Shown here piece by piece: positions 26,255 to 35,147 of a DNA stretch of 64,000 bases. The notes under the pieces are model-generated. The model had not been told where the DNA came from and ran no database searches. It saw only the letters and a program-made list of their open reading frames with translations. Source of the stretch: Flagellimonas amoyensis (GTDB lineage: Bacteria > Bacteroidota > Bacteroidia > Flavobacteriales > Flavobacteriaceae); assembly GCF_003058265.1 (NCBI RefSeq), contig NZ_QBUK01000010.1, positions 124,001 through 188,000 on the forward strand, read 5' to 3'. The translations under genes and the position numbers were made by a program. The stretch's first letter is position 1, and the number at the start of each line of letters is the position of its first letter.

Positions 26255-26785
26255 TTAAGCAATGTTTATTTTCTCTTTTTCTATTTTCTCCCTCAAAATG
26301 GTCTTGGCCCTCGCCAAGTTGGACTTTGAGGTTCCAGTGGATGTCCCCAACATCTCACTGATTTCCTTATGACTGTACCCGTCCAAAACATAAAGGTTGA
26401 ACGTCAGTCTATATTTGTGCGGCAATTCCTGTATGTATCCCAAAAGGGTGGACAGGCTAATGTCCGCTTGATCGGTTTCCACCTCGGCCTCGTCCTCTAT
26501 TTCTTCGGAAACAACGTTGAGATGGTTTTCCTTTCTGTATTTCTGCAGTACGGTGTTCACCGTTATCCGCTTGATCCAACCTTCAAAAGAACCTTGAAAG
26601 CTGTATTGGTCTATCTTGCTGAAAATGGTCATGAAACTATCGTGCAGATTGTCCTCGGCCTCGATTTTGTTCCGCGAGTACTTCAGGCACATACCGAAAA
26701 GTACACCCGAATATCTCTGGTATAGTTCGGACTGTGCCTGGCGTTTCCCTTTTTTACAATTATGTATCAGCTCTTCAAGATCCAA
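26255..26785 (-). CDS. ECF-type RNA polymerase sigma factor
   Basis: A 176-residue extracytoplasmic-function sigma factor. Region 2 is seen in EAEDNLHDSFMTIFSKI and SFEGWIKRITVNTV; region 4 is a helix-turn-helix, YSHKEISEMLGTSTGTSKSNLARAK. The best start is TTG 26785; an in-frame stop lies 24 bases upstream and no ATG exists between. It sits between a small lipoprotein gene (28 bases upstream) and its presumed anti-sigma factor downstream. Confidence 0.9.
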   Translation of the reverse strand: MDLEELIHNCKKGKRQAQSELYQRYSGVLFGMCLKYSRNKIEAEDNLHDSFMTIFSKIDQYSFQGSFEGWIKRITVNTVLQKYRKENHLNVVSEEIEDEAEVETDQADISLSTLLGYIQELPHKYRLTFNLYVLDGYSHKEISEMLGTSTGTSKSNLARAKTILREKIEKEKINIA

Positions 26786-26813
26786 ATGTTGGTCAATTTT
26801 GGATTGTTGCTAC

Positions 26814-27251
26814 TCAGTTTTCGGGTTCCGGATCTACCGGGACCGTGTATTCCAAATAAATGGGTTCTTCGTTTTCGTCTTCACCGGCATAGAACCTGAA
26901 ATGATATTCGCCGGTATATATCACATGGAACTGTAAGGTGGCCACAACCTCCGTTACTTCTTGGGTACAGGCCTCGTCCTCATCCACAAGAACGGAACCG
27001 ATCACCACCACATCACGGTCCGTTTGGTCGGTCCTTGTCACATCAAATCCTTCAAAGAAGGTACAATTATTGGGCCTTTGGTAAGTAACCTCAATATCGT
27101 AGGTCTCCCCGAACTCAAAAAACTCGGGAACATCTGCCTCCACGGTATTTAGGGCGGCAAAATAAAAATTGGGGGAATCATCGTTCAGGTCGCAGGAACT
27201 GAACCATGAGCATGCCACTAAAACTAAAATGGGCACAAGCACTTTTTTCAT
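26814..27251 (-). CDS. Small lipoprotein upstream of the ECF sigma factor
   Basis: ATG 27251 is chosen because it gives a lipoprotein signal (MKKVLVPILVLVACSWFSSC, lipobox FSSC or VAC-type) and 145 residues; the open frame extends to 27290 without better support. The mature part is acidic and beta-rich with several Cys (NNCTFFEG, DEACTQEV) and an Ig-like rhythm. No family recognised. As first gene of the sigma operon it may be an envelope sensor or simply a target. Confidence 0.75.
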   Translation of the reverse strand: MKKVLVPILVLVACSWFSSCDLNDDSPNFYFAALNTVEADVPEFFEFGETYDIEVTYQRPNNCTFFEGFDVTRTDQTDRDVVVIGSVLVDEDEACTQEVTEVVATLQFHVIYTGEYHFRFYAGEDENEEPIYLEYTVPVDPEPEN

Positions 27252-27349
27252 ACAAATCCTTTTTTTATTCCCTAGATGTACGATATACACAAGGGTTGCG
27301 TAGGATTTTCACAACCAAAAGTTAATTTGCCCGGATAAAGTGAGCAGGC

Positions 27350-28357
27350 TTATTTACTGACGGCAGCAATGGCCTCTTTTATTTTGCCTTCAAGCTCTTC
27401 TGAAAGTTCAGGATTGTCGATGAGGAGTGCTTTTACGGCATCGCGACCCTGTCCAAGCTTGGTGTCGCCATAGCTGAACCAGGAACCACTTTTCTTGATG
27501 ATCTCATAGGCCACGCCCAAATCCAGGATCTCACCAATTTTGGAGATACCTTCCCCATACATGATGTCAAACTCGGCGGTCTTGAAAGGAGGGGCCACCT
27601 TGTTCTTCACCACTTTTACACGGGTCTTGTTCCCCTGTACTTCGCCGTCGGTGTCCTTTATCTGTGTGGAGCGCCGAATGTCCAAACGGACAGATGCATA
27701 GAACTTAAGGGCGTTTCCTCCCGTAGTGGTCTCGGGGTTTCCGAACATCACCCCTATTTTTTCCCGCAACTGGTTGATGAAGATCACGGTACACTTGGTC
27801 TTGCTGATGGTCGAGGTCAATTTTCGGAGTGCCTGTGACATCAAGCGGGCATGAAGACCCATTTTAGAGTCGCCCATTTCGCCCTCGATCTCACTTTTTG
27901 GAGTAAGTGCGGCAACGGAATCCACAATCACGATGTCGATGGCACCGGATCTGATGAGGTTTTCGGCAATCTCAAGAGCCTGTTCCCCATGGTCGGGCTG
28001 CGATATGATGAGGTTGTCAATGTCGACACCCAGTTTCTTGGCATAAAAACGGTCAAAGGCATGTTCCGCATCGATAAAGGCTGCGATACCCCCTGCCTTT
28101 TGCGCTTCGGCAATGGCATGAAGGGTAAGGGTCGTCTTACCGGAAGATTCCGGACCATAGATCTCGATGACCCGGCCCTTTGGGTAGCCGCCCACCCCAA
28201 GGGCAATGTCCAATCCCAACGATCCGGAAGAAATGACCTCCACATCTTCTACCACACTATCGCCCATTTTCATCACGGCACCTTTGCCATAGGTCTTGTC
28301 CAGTTTGTCCAAGGTCAGTTTAAGCGCTTTCAGTTTTGCTTCTTTCTCGTTGCTCAT
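27350..28357 (-). CDS. recA: Recombinase A
   Basis: A 335-residue RecA. Walker A is GPESSGKTT (near residue 65), Walker B region is [23 protein letters not shown], and the L2/ssDNA-binding region is [37 protein letters not shown] (key [13 protein letters not shown]). The C-terminus is short with only moderate acidity. It is expressed from a promoter at 28380–28411. A DprA partner is encoded 8 kb away. Confidence 0.98.
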   Translation of the reverse strand: MSNEKEAKLKALKLTLDKLDKTYGKGAVMKMGDSVVEDVEVISSGSLGLDIALGVGGYPKGRVIEIYGPESSGKTTLTLHAIAEAQKAGGIAAFIDAEHAFDRFYAKKLGVDIDNLIISQPDHGEQALEIAENLIRSGAIDIVIVDSVAALTPKSEIEGEMGDSKMGLHARLMSQALRKLTSTISKTKCTVIFINQLREKIGVMFGNPETTTGGNALKFYASVRLDIRRSTQIKDTDGEVQGNKTRVKVVKNKVAPPFKTAEFDIMYGEGISKIGEILDLGVAYEIIKKSGSWFSYGDTKLGQGRDAVKALLIDNPELSEELEGKIKEAIAAVSK

Positions 28358-28379
28358 GGTTTTTAAATAATTAGGAAGG

Positions 28380-28411
28380 CTAAAATACCATTTCTTTCTT
28401 CATACGACAAA
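28380..28411 (-). promoter_or_regulatory. Promoter of recA
   Basis: On the minus strand TTTG (28411–28408) is followed by 20 bases and TATTTTAG (28387–28380), one mismatch from TAnnTTTG. The leader to the ATG at 28357 would be about 15–17 bases. No LexA-like palindrome is evident to me. Confidence 0.6.
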
Positions 28412-28467
28412 AGCCACGCAACCTTTTTGATTTTATCGAATCTAAGGAGTACTGACTCATAACAATA

Positions 28468-28566
28468 GGGCCTTGCGGGGCCCGAAATGCCAAGGAGGGA
28501 GAAAAATTACGCTTTGAAAAAGAAAGGAATACGTTTAAAAAAAGGACCCATTTATGGGTCCTTTTT
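28468..28566 (+). terminator. Orphan intrinsic terminator with upstream hairpins, between recA and trhO
   Basis: At 28539–28566 the stem AAAAAGGACCCA/TGGGTCCTTTTT is a textbook terminator, yet it lies between two divergent genes and upstream of the trhO promoter. Upstream, 28468–28495 can fold as GGGCC/GGCCC or CCTTG/CAAGG. Together this suggests the 3' end of a small plus-strand RNA; no matching promoter was found, so the RNA itself is unproven. Confidence 0.6.
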
Positions 28567-28588
28567 CGTTCCTGCCCGGAAGAATCCC

Positions 28589-28596
28589 TATCTTTG
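28589..28596 (+). promoter_or_regulatory. Promoter -7 element of trhO
   Basis: TATCTTTG matches TAnnTTTG and is 49 bases before the ATG. It lies after the orphan terminator, so trhO has its own start. Confidence 0.65.
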
Positions 28597-28645
28597 TGGC
28601 CATTTTTATTGAAAACCATTCTTTAACTTAAATTATTGGTATAGC

Positions 28646-29677
28646 ATGCAACTGTACAATACGTTAAGCGCAAAGGAAAGGGAACAGCTCATTGAAGAGG
28701 CCGGCAAGGATCGGCTCACCATCTCTTTCTACAAATACGCACACATCGGCAATCCGCACATTTTGAGGAACCACCTATTCATTGCTTGGAACGAAATGGA
28801 CGTTCTGGGCCGGATTTACGTGGCCTACGAAGGGGTGAATGCCCAGCTCTCCGTTCCTGCGGATCATTTTGAAAAGTTCAAGACCCATTTGGACAGTATC
28901 TCATTTCTGGAAAACGTCCGTCTGAACATTGCCATAGAACAGGACAACAAATCCTTTTTGAAGCTGAAGGTGAAGGTCAGGAAAAAAATCGTTGCCGATG
29001 GACTGAACGACAGCACTTTTGATGTGACCAACAAAGGGGTCCATGTGGGGGCCGAACAATTCAATCAACTCATCGAGGACCCAAACACCGTGCTGGTGGA
29101 TATGCGCAATCACTACGAAAGCGAAATAGGCCATTTCAAGAACGCCATTACCCCCGATGTGGATACGTTCCGGGATTCTTTGGACATCATTGAAAGGGAC
29201 TTGGCCGAGCACAAGGAGGACAAAAAATTGGTAATGTACTGCACGGGAGGCATCCGCTGCGAAAAGGCCAGTGCCTACTACAAGCACAAAGGTTTCAAAA
29301 ATGTGTTCCAGCTGGAAGGTGGGATCATTGAGTACACCCGTCAGGTGAAGGCAAAAAATCTGGAGAACAAATTCTTGGGCAAAAACTTTGTTTTTGATCA
29401 CCGACGCGGCGAACGCATTTCCGAGGACGTGATCTCCCACTGCCACCAATGTGGAAAACCCTGTGACACCCACGTCAACTGTGCCAATGAAGCCTGCCAC
29501 CTACTTTTTTTACAGTGCGAGGAATGTGCAGCAGCCATGGACAATTGCTGTTCGGTGGATTGCAAGGAAGTGCACGCATTGCCCCGTGAAGAGCAAAAAA
29601 AACTGCGCAAGGGCAAGGGGGCCAGCAACAAGATTTTCAAAAAAGGACGCTCCCCGGTGTTGAAATACAAGAAGTAG
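28646..29677 (+). CDS. trhO: tRNA uridine-34 hydroxylase TrhO (rhodanese-domain)
   Basis: A 343-residue protein of the YceA/TrhO family, which hydroxylates U34 of tRNAs to 5-hydroxyuridine using O2. An N-terminal ferredoxin-like domain (~1–110) is followed by a rhodanese domain with the active-site Cys in MYCTGGIRCEKA, and a Cys-rich C-terminal segment (CHQCGKPCDTHVNC, CEECAAAMDNCC) likely binding zinc, as in longer family members. The basic tail ends KYKK. Confidence 0.92.
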   Translation: MQLYNTLSAKEREQLIEEAGKDRLTISFYKYAHIGNPHILRNHLFIAWNEMDVLGRIYVAYEGVNAQLSVPADHFEKFKTHLDSISFLENVRLNIAIEQDNKSFLKLKVKVRKKIVADGLNDSTFDVTNKGVHVGAEQFNQLIEDPNTVLVDMRNHYESEIGHFKNAITPDVDTFRDSLDIIERDLAEHKEDKKLVMYCTGGIRCEKASAYYKHKGFKNVFQLEGGIIEYTRQVKAKNLENKFLGKNFVFDHRRGERISEDVISHCHQCGKPCDTHVNCANEACHLLFLQCEECAAAMDNCCSVDCKEVHALPREEQKKLRKGKGASNKIFKKGRSPVLKYKK

Positions 29678-29709
29678 CATTTCACCACTGCAACAAATTG
29701 TGCTATATT

Positions 29710-29717
29710 TACATTTG
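29710..29717 (+). promoter_or_regulatory. Possible promoter upstream of ricT-like operon
   Basis: TACATTTG fits TAnnTTTG. The next ATG (29729) opens only a ten-codon frame (MNPIEVVLKK), then comes a repeat before the ricT-like gene at 29901. The -33 element is weak. Confidence 0.45.
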
Positions 29718-29775
29718 AGTAATTTTTTATGAACCCTATTGAGGTAGTTCTAAAAAAATAAGGACAGTTATAATG

Positions 29776-29865
29776 TCACATCGAGCGTTGATCCTGAGCG
29801 AGTTGAGGGAACAGTCGAAATGTGCATTGGGATTCAGTTCGTCTCGACCGCGATCGAGCCGACAA
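29776..29865. repeat. REP-like palindromic sequence before the ricT-like gene
   Basis: The arms CACATCGA and TCGAAATGTG flank a core with CCTGAGCGAGTTGAGGGAACAG, and a second small stem (CTCGAC/GATCGAG) follows. The core resembles CTGAGCGAAG sequences at 49840 and 60060. Probably a dispersed intergenic repeat. Confidence 0.5.
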
Positions 29866-29900
29866 CGATTTTTTTAAGGACCTCAATCAAGATACAAAAT

Positions 29901-31067
29901 ATGGCGTGTAGCAGTTGTTCAACCGGCAAGGATGGACAACCGCGTGGTTGCAAGAACAATGGAACTTGCGGCACTGATGGTTGTAACAAGCTAACGGTCT
30001 TTGACTGGCTTTCCAATATGTCGTTGCCCAACGGTCAAAAACCTTTTGATTGCGTTGAGGTACGTTTCAAGAACAGTAGAAAGGAATTTTTCAGGAACGA
30101 GGAAAACCTTCCCCTATCCATTGGCGATGTGGTGGCCACCCAGGCCAAATCCGGCCATGATGTGGGCGTGGTGACCCTTACCGGCGAACTGGTACGGGTA
30201 CAGATGAAGCGAAAAAAAACCGCTCCTGACGACAAGACCCTTCCCAAGGTCTATAGAAAGGCCACCCAAAGGGACATCGACATTTGGCAAAAATGCCGCG
30301 ACCGGGAAGAAGAGATCAAAAAACGCTCCCGCGAAATAGCCATAGCCCTCAAACTTGAAATGAAACTCAGCGATGTGGAATTTCAGGGAGATGGATCTAA
30401 GGCAACTTTTTACTACACGGCCGAGGATCGTGTCGATTTCAGGCAGCTCATCAAGGACATGGCCAAGGCCTTCCAGATCCGCATCGAGATGCGACAGATC
30501 GGCTACCGCCAAGAAGCCCAACGATTGGGAGGTATCGGTTCCTGTGGGCGCGAGCTTTGCTGTTCCACATGGCTACACGATTTTAGGTCGGTCAGTACAG
30601 CATCCGCAAGGTACCAACAACTGGCATTGAACCCCCAAAAACTGGCAGGACAGTGTGGAAAACTCAAATGCTGTCTCAACTATGAGTTGGATGTGTACTT
30701 GGAAGCCCTCAAGGATTTCCCTCCGCAGGACAGCAAATTGATGACCAAAAAAGGACTGGCCTTCTGCCAAAAGGCAGACATTTTCAAGGAAACACTGTGG
30801 TTTTCATACAAGGACGAACCAGCGAACTGGCATCCCCTGACCAAACAACAAGTATTGGAAATCTTGGAGCTGAACAAGAAAAACGAGAAAGCCCCAACCC
30901 TTGAGGAGTATGCAGAGGAGAATACGACCAGCGAGGAAAAAACGGCATACGAGAATGTGGTGGGAGAAGATAGCCTTACCCGTTTTGACAAGCCGAAGAG
31001 GAACAACAAGCGAAGGAACAAAAAACGCAGAAACAACAAATCCAAAGCAAAACCCAATGCGAAGTAG
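29901..31067 (+). CDS. RicT-like PSP1-domain protein
   Basis: ATG 29901 is chosen; the open frame to 29820 runs through repeat sequence. The 388-residue protein starts with a Cys-rich segment (CSSCSTGKDGQPRGCKNNGTC). It contains the PSP1 domain (~100–290) with GSCGRELCCSTWL and CGKLKCCLNYELD, Cys clusters that in B. subtilis RicT help bind [4Fe-4S] clusters in a complex affecting RNase Y. The C-terminus is a Lys/Arg/Asn-rich tail. It overlaps gldH by 11 bases. Function in Bacteroidota is not established. Confidence 0.85.
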   Translation: MACSSCSTGKDGQPRGCKNNGTCGTDGCNKLTVFDWLSNMSLPNGQKPFDCVEVRFKNSRKEFFRNEENLPLSIGDVVATQAKSGHDVGVVTLTGELVRVQMKRKKTAPDDKTLPKVYRKATQRDIDIWQKCRDREEEIKKRSREIAIALKLEMKLSDVEFQGDGSKATFYYTAEDRVDFRQLIKDMAKAFQIRIEMRQIGYRQEAQRLGGIGSCGRELCCSTWLHDFRSVSTASARYQQLALNPQKLAGQCGKLKCCLNYELDVYLEALKDFPPQDSKLMTKKGLAFCQKADIFKETLWFSYKDEPANWHPLTKQQVLEILELNKKNEKAPTLEEYAEENTTSEEKTAYENVVGEDSLTRFDKPKRNNKRRNKKRRNNKSKAKPNAK

Positions 31068-31548
31068 CACCTTGGTCCTCGTGATGGCCGTTCTTGTACT
31101 GGCCTCATGCAACGATGCACTCGTTTTTTCCGAGTACAGACCCATACAGGACGGGAAATGGGAAATGGATGATACCCTACAGTTTGAAGTTTCGGGGTTG
31201 GACAGTACACAGACCTACAATATGTTCATCAATGTCAGGAACGACAATACCTTTCCTTTCAGTAATCTTTTTTTGATCACCGAACTGGAGCATCCCGATG
31301 GCAACACCATGAAGGACACTTTGGAATACCGAATGGCGGAACCTTCTGGGGAATGGCTCGGCAAAGGAATGGGTGGTGTGAAGGAAAATAGACTTTGGTA
31401 CCGAGAAAACGTCGTTTTTCCATGGGATGGCGTATATAAGGTGAATATTTCGCATGCTATGCGGAAAAACGGTGATGTTGAGGGTCTTACTGCTCTGGAA
31501 GGCATCACGGACATTGGTTTGGAAATAGAAAAAGCACCCAATAATTGA
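31057..31548 (+). CDS. gldH: Gliding motility lipoprotein GldH
   Basis: The true start is ATG 31057, overlapping the previous gene, giving 163 residues with a lipoprotein signal ending in VLASC at about residue 17. The mature sequence, FSEYRPIQDGKWEMDDTLQFEV, is typical of GldH, required for gliding motility and chitin use in Flavobacterium. The order ricT-like–gldH–class A PBP is usual in the group. The upstream open frame (to 30901) is out-of-frame read-through of the PSP1 gene. Confidence 0.9.
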   Translation: MRSSTLVLVMAVLVLASCNDALVFSEYRPIQDGKWEMDDTLQFEVSGLDSTQTYNMFINVRNDNTFPFSNLFLITELEHPDGNTMKDTLEYRMAEPSGEWLGKGMGGVKENRLWYRENVVFPWDGVYKVNISHAMRKNGDVEGLTALEGITDIGLEIEKAPNN

Positions 31549-31550
31549 TA

Positions 31551-33875
31551 ATGGCAAAGACAAGTCAAAAGAAACAGCAAGGCTACTTTAAGTTTATAAA
31601 ATGGTTTTGGATCCTCTTTGGGGCCGGCGTTCTCTCGGTCATATTGATTTTTTTATTGGCATCATGGGGGGCGTTTGGTGAAATGCCCACTTTTGAACGC
31701 TTGGAAAACCCAGAGACCAATTTGGCCACCGAGTTCCTTTCTTCGGATGGAGAGACCTTGGGCAAACTCTATTTGGACGATAACAGGACTCCGATTGCCT
31801 ATGAAAACCTTCCAGAGAATTTGGTGAATGCCTTGGTCGCAACGGAGGATGCTAGATATTATGATCACTCTGGTATTGATGCCAGGGGAACATTGAGAGC
31901 CGTTGTGTTTTTAGGAAGCAAGGGAGGGGCCAGTACCATTTCCCAGCAGTTGGCCCGACAGCTATTTGTGGGGATTAGGGCCAAAAACTGGACCAAGTAT
32001 ACCCAAAAAATCAAGGAATGGGTCATTGCCACTCGTTTGGAGCGAAACTATACCAAGGAAGAGATCATAGCCATGTATCTCAACATTTATGATTTCAACT
32101 ATAATGCGGATGGGATACGCTCTGCGGCGCGCATCTATTTTGGCAAAGAGCCCTCCGAACTGAAAACAGAGGAATCGGCCGTTTTGGTCGGCATGTTGAA
32201 AAACTCTTCCTATTACAACCCCATGCGAAGGGAACAGCTTGTTCGAGACCGAAGAAACACGGTTTTGGGGCAGATGGCCAAATATGGTTACATCACCGAA
32301 AAAGAAAGTGATTCCCTTCAGGCCTTGGAGATGAAGATCAACTTCAACCCAGAGTCCCACCGCGAAGGATTGGCCACCTATTTCAGGATGTACATGCAAA
32401 AGTTTTTGAATGTATGGGTGGACCAGAACCCCAAACCTGATGGCGAAAAGTGGAACATTTATCTGGATGGTCTTAAGGTGTACACCACCGTTGATTCCCG
32501 AATGCAGCGCAATGCTGAAGAGGCCGTGCAGGAACACATGAAAAACCTACAGGCCGAATTTTTCCACCAGAATACACCCGATAGGAACCCCACAGCTCCC
32601 TTTCTGGACTTGGAAACCTTCGAAATAGACAATATCATGGAGCGGGCCATGAAGACCTCACCCAGATGGCGGGCCATGAAACGAGAAGGCAAATCTGAAA
32701 ATGAGATTCGGGCATCGTTCAAAGAAAAGACAGAAATGATGGTTTTCGATTGGAACAGCGATTCCTTTGAAAAGGATACCATTATGACGCCGATGGACTC
32801 CATTCGGTACTATAAGACCTTCCTGCGGACGGCCATGATGTCCATGGAACCACAAACAGGCCACGTGAAGGCATGGGTAGGGGGAATCGACTACAAACAT
32901 TTCCAATATGACAACGTGTATCAAGGAGCAAGGCAGGCGGGATCCACCTTCAAGCCCTTTGTATATGCTGCTGCGATAGACCAGTTGCGATATTCGCCAT
33001 GCTATACCTTGCCGGACAACCAGTATTGCATCGAACCCGGAAAACATGGAAATATTGATGCATGGTGCCCAAAAAACTCCGATGGCAAATACTCTGGAGA
33101 GAACATGACCCTGAAAAGTGCGTTGGCCAACTCCGTGAACACCATTACCGCTCAGCTTATTGATCGTGTGGGTCCAGGCTCAGTGGTTAATATAGCCAAG
33201 AATATGGGTATTCAAAAAGAAATACTCGAAGTGCCATCCATTGCCTTGGGAACAGTTGACCTTAGTGTATATGACATGGTAGGCGCATACGGGACCTTTG
33301 CCAACCAAGGGGTCTATGTGAAGCCCGTGATGGTGACCCGTATCGAGGACAAAAACGGGACCGTGCTCTACGAATATACCCCGGAGACCAAGGACGTGCT
33401 GAGCAAAGATGTGGCCTATGCCATGGTCAATTTGATGGAAGGCGTTACCCAATACGGATCAGGGGGCAGGTTGCGACATGCCTATGCAAAGAACCAGTCC
33501 ATGTACAAGGAAATCATTACCGGATACCCCTATGAACTCAACAACCCCATAGCGGGAAAAACAGGAACTACCCAGAACCAAAGTGATGGTTGGTTCATGG
33601 GTATGGTGCCCAACTTGGTGACCGGAGTCTGGGTAGGTGGTGAAGAACGATCCATCCATTTCAGTCGCTTGGCCTACGGGCAAGGAGCTTCCATGGCACT
33701 GCCCATTTGGGCCCTCTATATGAAAAAGAACTATGCCAATGAAGAACTCGAAGTATCGAAGGATGCCTTTGAGGTGCCAGAGGAAATGTCCATCAATATA
33801 GATTGCAGTAAAGAATCACAGGACAATCAGGACGATTTGGATACCGATGATGACCTTGACGATCTTGATTTCTAA
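31551..33875 (+). CDS. Class A penicillin-binding protein (transglycosylase/transpeptidase)
   Basis: 774 residues from ATG 31551, 2 bases after gldH. N-terminal membrane helix (~14–36), glycosyltransferase-51 domain (~60–235; catalytic Glu in ATEDARYYDHSGID, plus GGASTISQQLARQLF), then a transpeptidase with SxxK in GSTFKPF, SxN in SVNT and KTG in AGKTGTTQ. The C-terminal tail is acidic (DDLDTDDDLDDLDF). It builds and cross-links peptidoglycan in the periplasm. Confidence 0.95.
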   Translation: MAKTSQKKQQGYFKFIKWFWILFGAGVLSVILIFLLASWGAFGEMPTFERLENPETNLATEFLSSDGETLGKLYLDDNRTPIAYENLPENLVNALVATEDARYYDHSGIDARGTLRAVVFLGSKGGASTISQQLARQLFVGIRAKNWTKYTQKIKEWVIATRLERNYTKEEIIAMYLNIYDFNYNADGIRSAARIYFGKEPSELKTEESAVLVGMLKNSSYYNPMRREQLVRDRRNTVLGQMAKYGYITEKESDSLQALEMKINFNPESHREGLATYFRMYMQKFLNVWVDQNPKPDGEKWNIYLDGLKVYTTVDSRMQRNAEEAVQEHMKNLQAEFFHQNTPDRNPTAPFLDLETFEIDNIMERAMKTSPRWRAMKREGKSENEIRASFKEKTEMMVFDWNSDSFEKDTIMTPMDSIRYYKTFLRTAMMSMEPQTGHVKAWVGGIDYKHFQYDNVYQGARQAGSTFKPFVYAAAIDQLRYSPCYTLPDNQYCIEPGKHGNIDAWCPKNSDGKYSGENMTLKSALANSVNTITAQLIDRVGPGSVVNIAKNMGIQKEILEVPSIALGTVDLSVYDMVGAYGTFANQGVYVKPVMVTRIEDKNGTVLYEYTPETKDVLSKDVAYAMVNLMEGVTQYGSGGRLRHAYAKNQSMYKEIITGYPYELNNPIAGKTGTTQNQSDGWFMGMVPNLVTGVWVGGEERSIHFSRLAYGQGASMALPIWALYMKKNYANEELEVSKDAFEVPEEMSINIDCSKESQDNQDDLDTDDDLDDLDF

Positions 33876-33899
33876 ATAGGACAACTGTTCAAAAACTTT

Positions 33900-33936
33900 G
33901 CCCCAAGCAAATTGCAATTTGCTTGGGGCTTTTTTA
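33900..33936 (+). terminator. Terminator after the class A PBP gene
   Basis: A perfect 14-bp stem (GCCCCAAGCAAATT with its complement, 2-base loop) followed by T6 and ATT. Very strong intrinsic terminator. Confidence 0.95.
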
Positions 33937-33975
33937 TTAATATCGTAATTTCAAGCAATCCAAAATTCGAATGGA

Positions 33976-34677
33976 ATGATCAAGAAGACAGTTGCCCATG
34001 TGGAAGAAGCATTGCGCGGGGTTGCGGACGGTATGACCTTCATGCTGGGAGGATTTGGCCTTTGTGGCATCCCCGAAAATGCCATAGCCGAACTGGTCCG
34101 GTTGGGCACAAAGGACATCACCTGCATCTCCAACAATGCCGGGGTGGACGATTTTGGCCTGGGATTGCTCTTGCAAAAAAGACAGATCAAGAAAATGATA
34201 TCCTCATACGTTGGGGAGAACGACGAGTTTGAACGACAGATGTTGAGTGGAGAACTGGAGGTGGAACTTACGCCCCAGGGGACCTTGGCCGAGAAATGCC
34301 GTGCTGCCCAGGCCGGGTTTCCAGCCTTTTATACACCTGCGGGCTTTGGCACCGAAGTGGCCGAAGGAAAGGAGACCCGGGAGTTTGATGGAAAAATGTA
34401 TGTGTTGGAGCCCGCTTTTAAGGCCGATTTCTCGTTCGTGAAGGCCTGGAAGGGGGATGAGGCCGGCAATCTCATCTTTAAGGGCACAGCGCGCAACTTT
34501 AACCCCTGTATGTGCGGAGCGGCCACCATCACAGTAGCAGAAGTCGAGGAACTCCTTCCGGCAGGCAGTTTGGACCCCAATCAAATCCATATCCCGGGCA
34601 TATTTGTACAGCGCATTTTCCAAGGAAAGAACTACGAGAAACGAATTGAACAACGAACGGTGAGACAGAGGGAGTAA
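33976..34677 (+). CDS. scoA: 3-oxoacid CoA-transferase subunit A
   Basis: A 233-residue CoA-transferase alpha subunit, transferring CoA from succinyl-CoA to acetoacetate. Family motifs are [13 protein letters not shown] near the N-terminus, [12 protein letters not shown] and the later FYTPAGFGT. Length is normal. Its beta partner (scoB) lies 470 bases downstream; the genes normally abut but here an unrelated gene separates them. Confidence 0.94.
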   Translation: MIKKTVAHVEEALRGVADGMTFMLGGFGLCGIPENAIAELVRLGTKDITCISNNAGVDDFGLGLLLQKRQIKKMISSYVGENDEFERQMLSGELEVELTPQGTLAEKCRAAQAGFPAFYTPAGFGTEVAEGKETREFDGKMYVLEPAFKADFSFVKAWKGDEAGNLIFKGTARNFNPCMCGAATITVAEVEELLPAGSLDPNQIHIPGIFVQRIFQGKNYEKRIEQRTVRQRE

Positions 34678-34700
34678 ACATATTTTTGAATTGAAGCCTC

Positions 34701-35111
34701 ATGGTAATAGATAATGCATATCTGATTTTCAAGGCAGACTTTGGGAAAAGAAGTTGGATTGATAAGATAAAGTCCCACATCATGTTGGCGCCACCACCCT
34801 ATCGATTTAAAGGCTCGGTTGCAATTAACGATGCAGCATTCACATTTAAAGGGTATGATGAGTTTTCAAATGAAATGGTAGAATTCAATATTGCAAAAGA
34901 AGATATCAATCAACTTTACCATGGATATGATGAAACGTTCAATACATTTCAAACAAGAGGTATGGGATTGACTTGGGCACCTATTCGAATACGGTTTGGC
35001 TCGTCAAACGTTGATAAAGAAGAAAACGATTTATACGTCGTTTGTGGGTTCAATGGAGCCTTTTCCAAAAATGAAGCCCTTTTTGAGCAATTAAAAATAT
35101 GGTTGAGTTGA
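34701..35111 (+). CDS. Unknown protein inserted between scoA and scoB
   Basis: A 136-residue soluble protein with no signal peptide, beginning MVIDNAYLIFKADFGKRSWIDK and rich in aromatic residues. Short beta-strand-like segments (FKGSVAINDAAFTFKGY, PIRIRFGSSNV) resemble a small beta-barrel or PH-like fold, but I do not recognise a family. It is AT-richer than both scoA and scoB and lies on the same strand, 23 bases after scoA. No repeats or hairpins like those of the other inserts are visible at its ends. Confidence 0.65.
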   Translation: MVIDNAYLIFKADFGKRSWIDKIKSHIMLAPPPYRFKGSVAINDAAFTFKGYDEFSNEMVEFNIAKEDINQLYHGYDETFNTFQTRGMGLTWAPIRIRFGSSNVDKEENDLYVVCGFNGAFSKNEALFEQLKIWLS

Positions 35112-35147
35112 TGGTAGAAGTATGTAAATCAATGAAAAAAAATTACA

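Noticed and set aside
28380..28619. A 79-codon minus-strand frame between recA and trhO.
   Set aside because: It runs through the recA promoter and the terminator hairpin; no conserved sequence features.
29729..29761. A ten-codon frame after the 29710 promoter as a leader peptide.
   Set aside because: Too short, with no repeated codons or attenuator hairpin to support attenuation.
29820..29900. The longer N-terminus of the ricT-like protein.
   Set aside because: This part translates repeat DNA; the Cys-rich start at 29901 is the family-like beginning.
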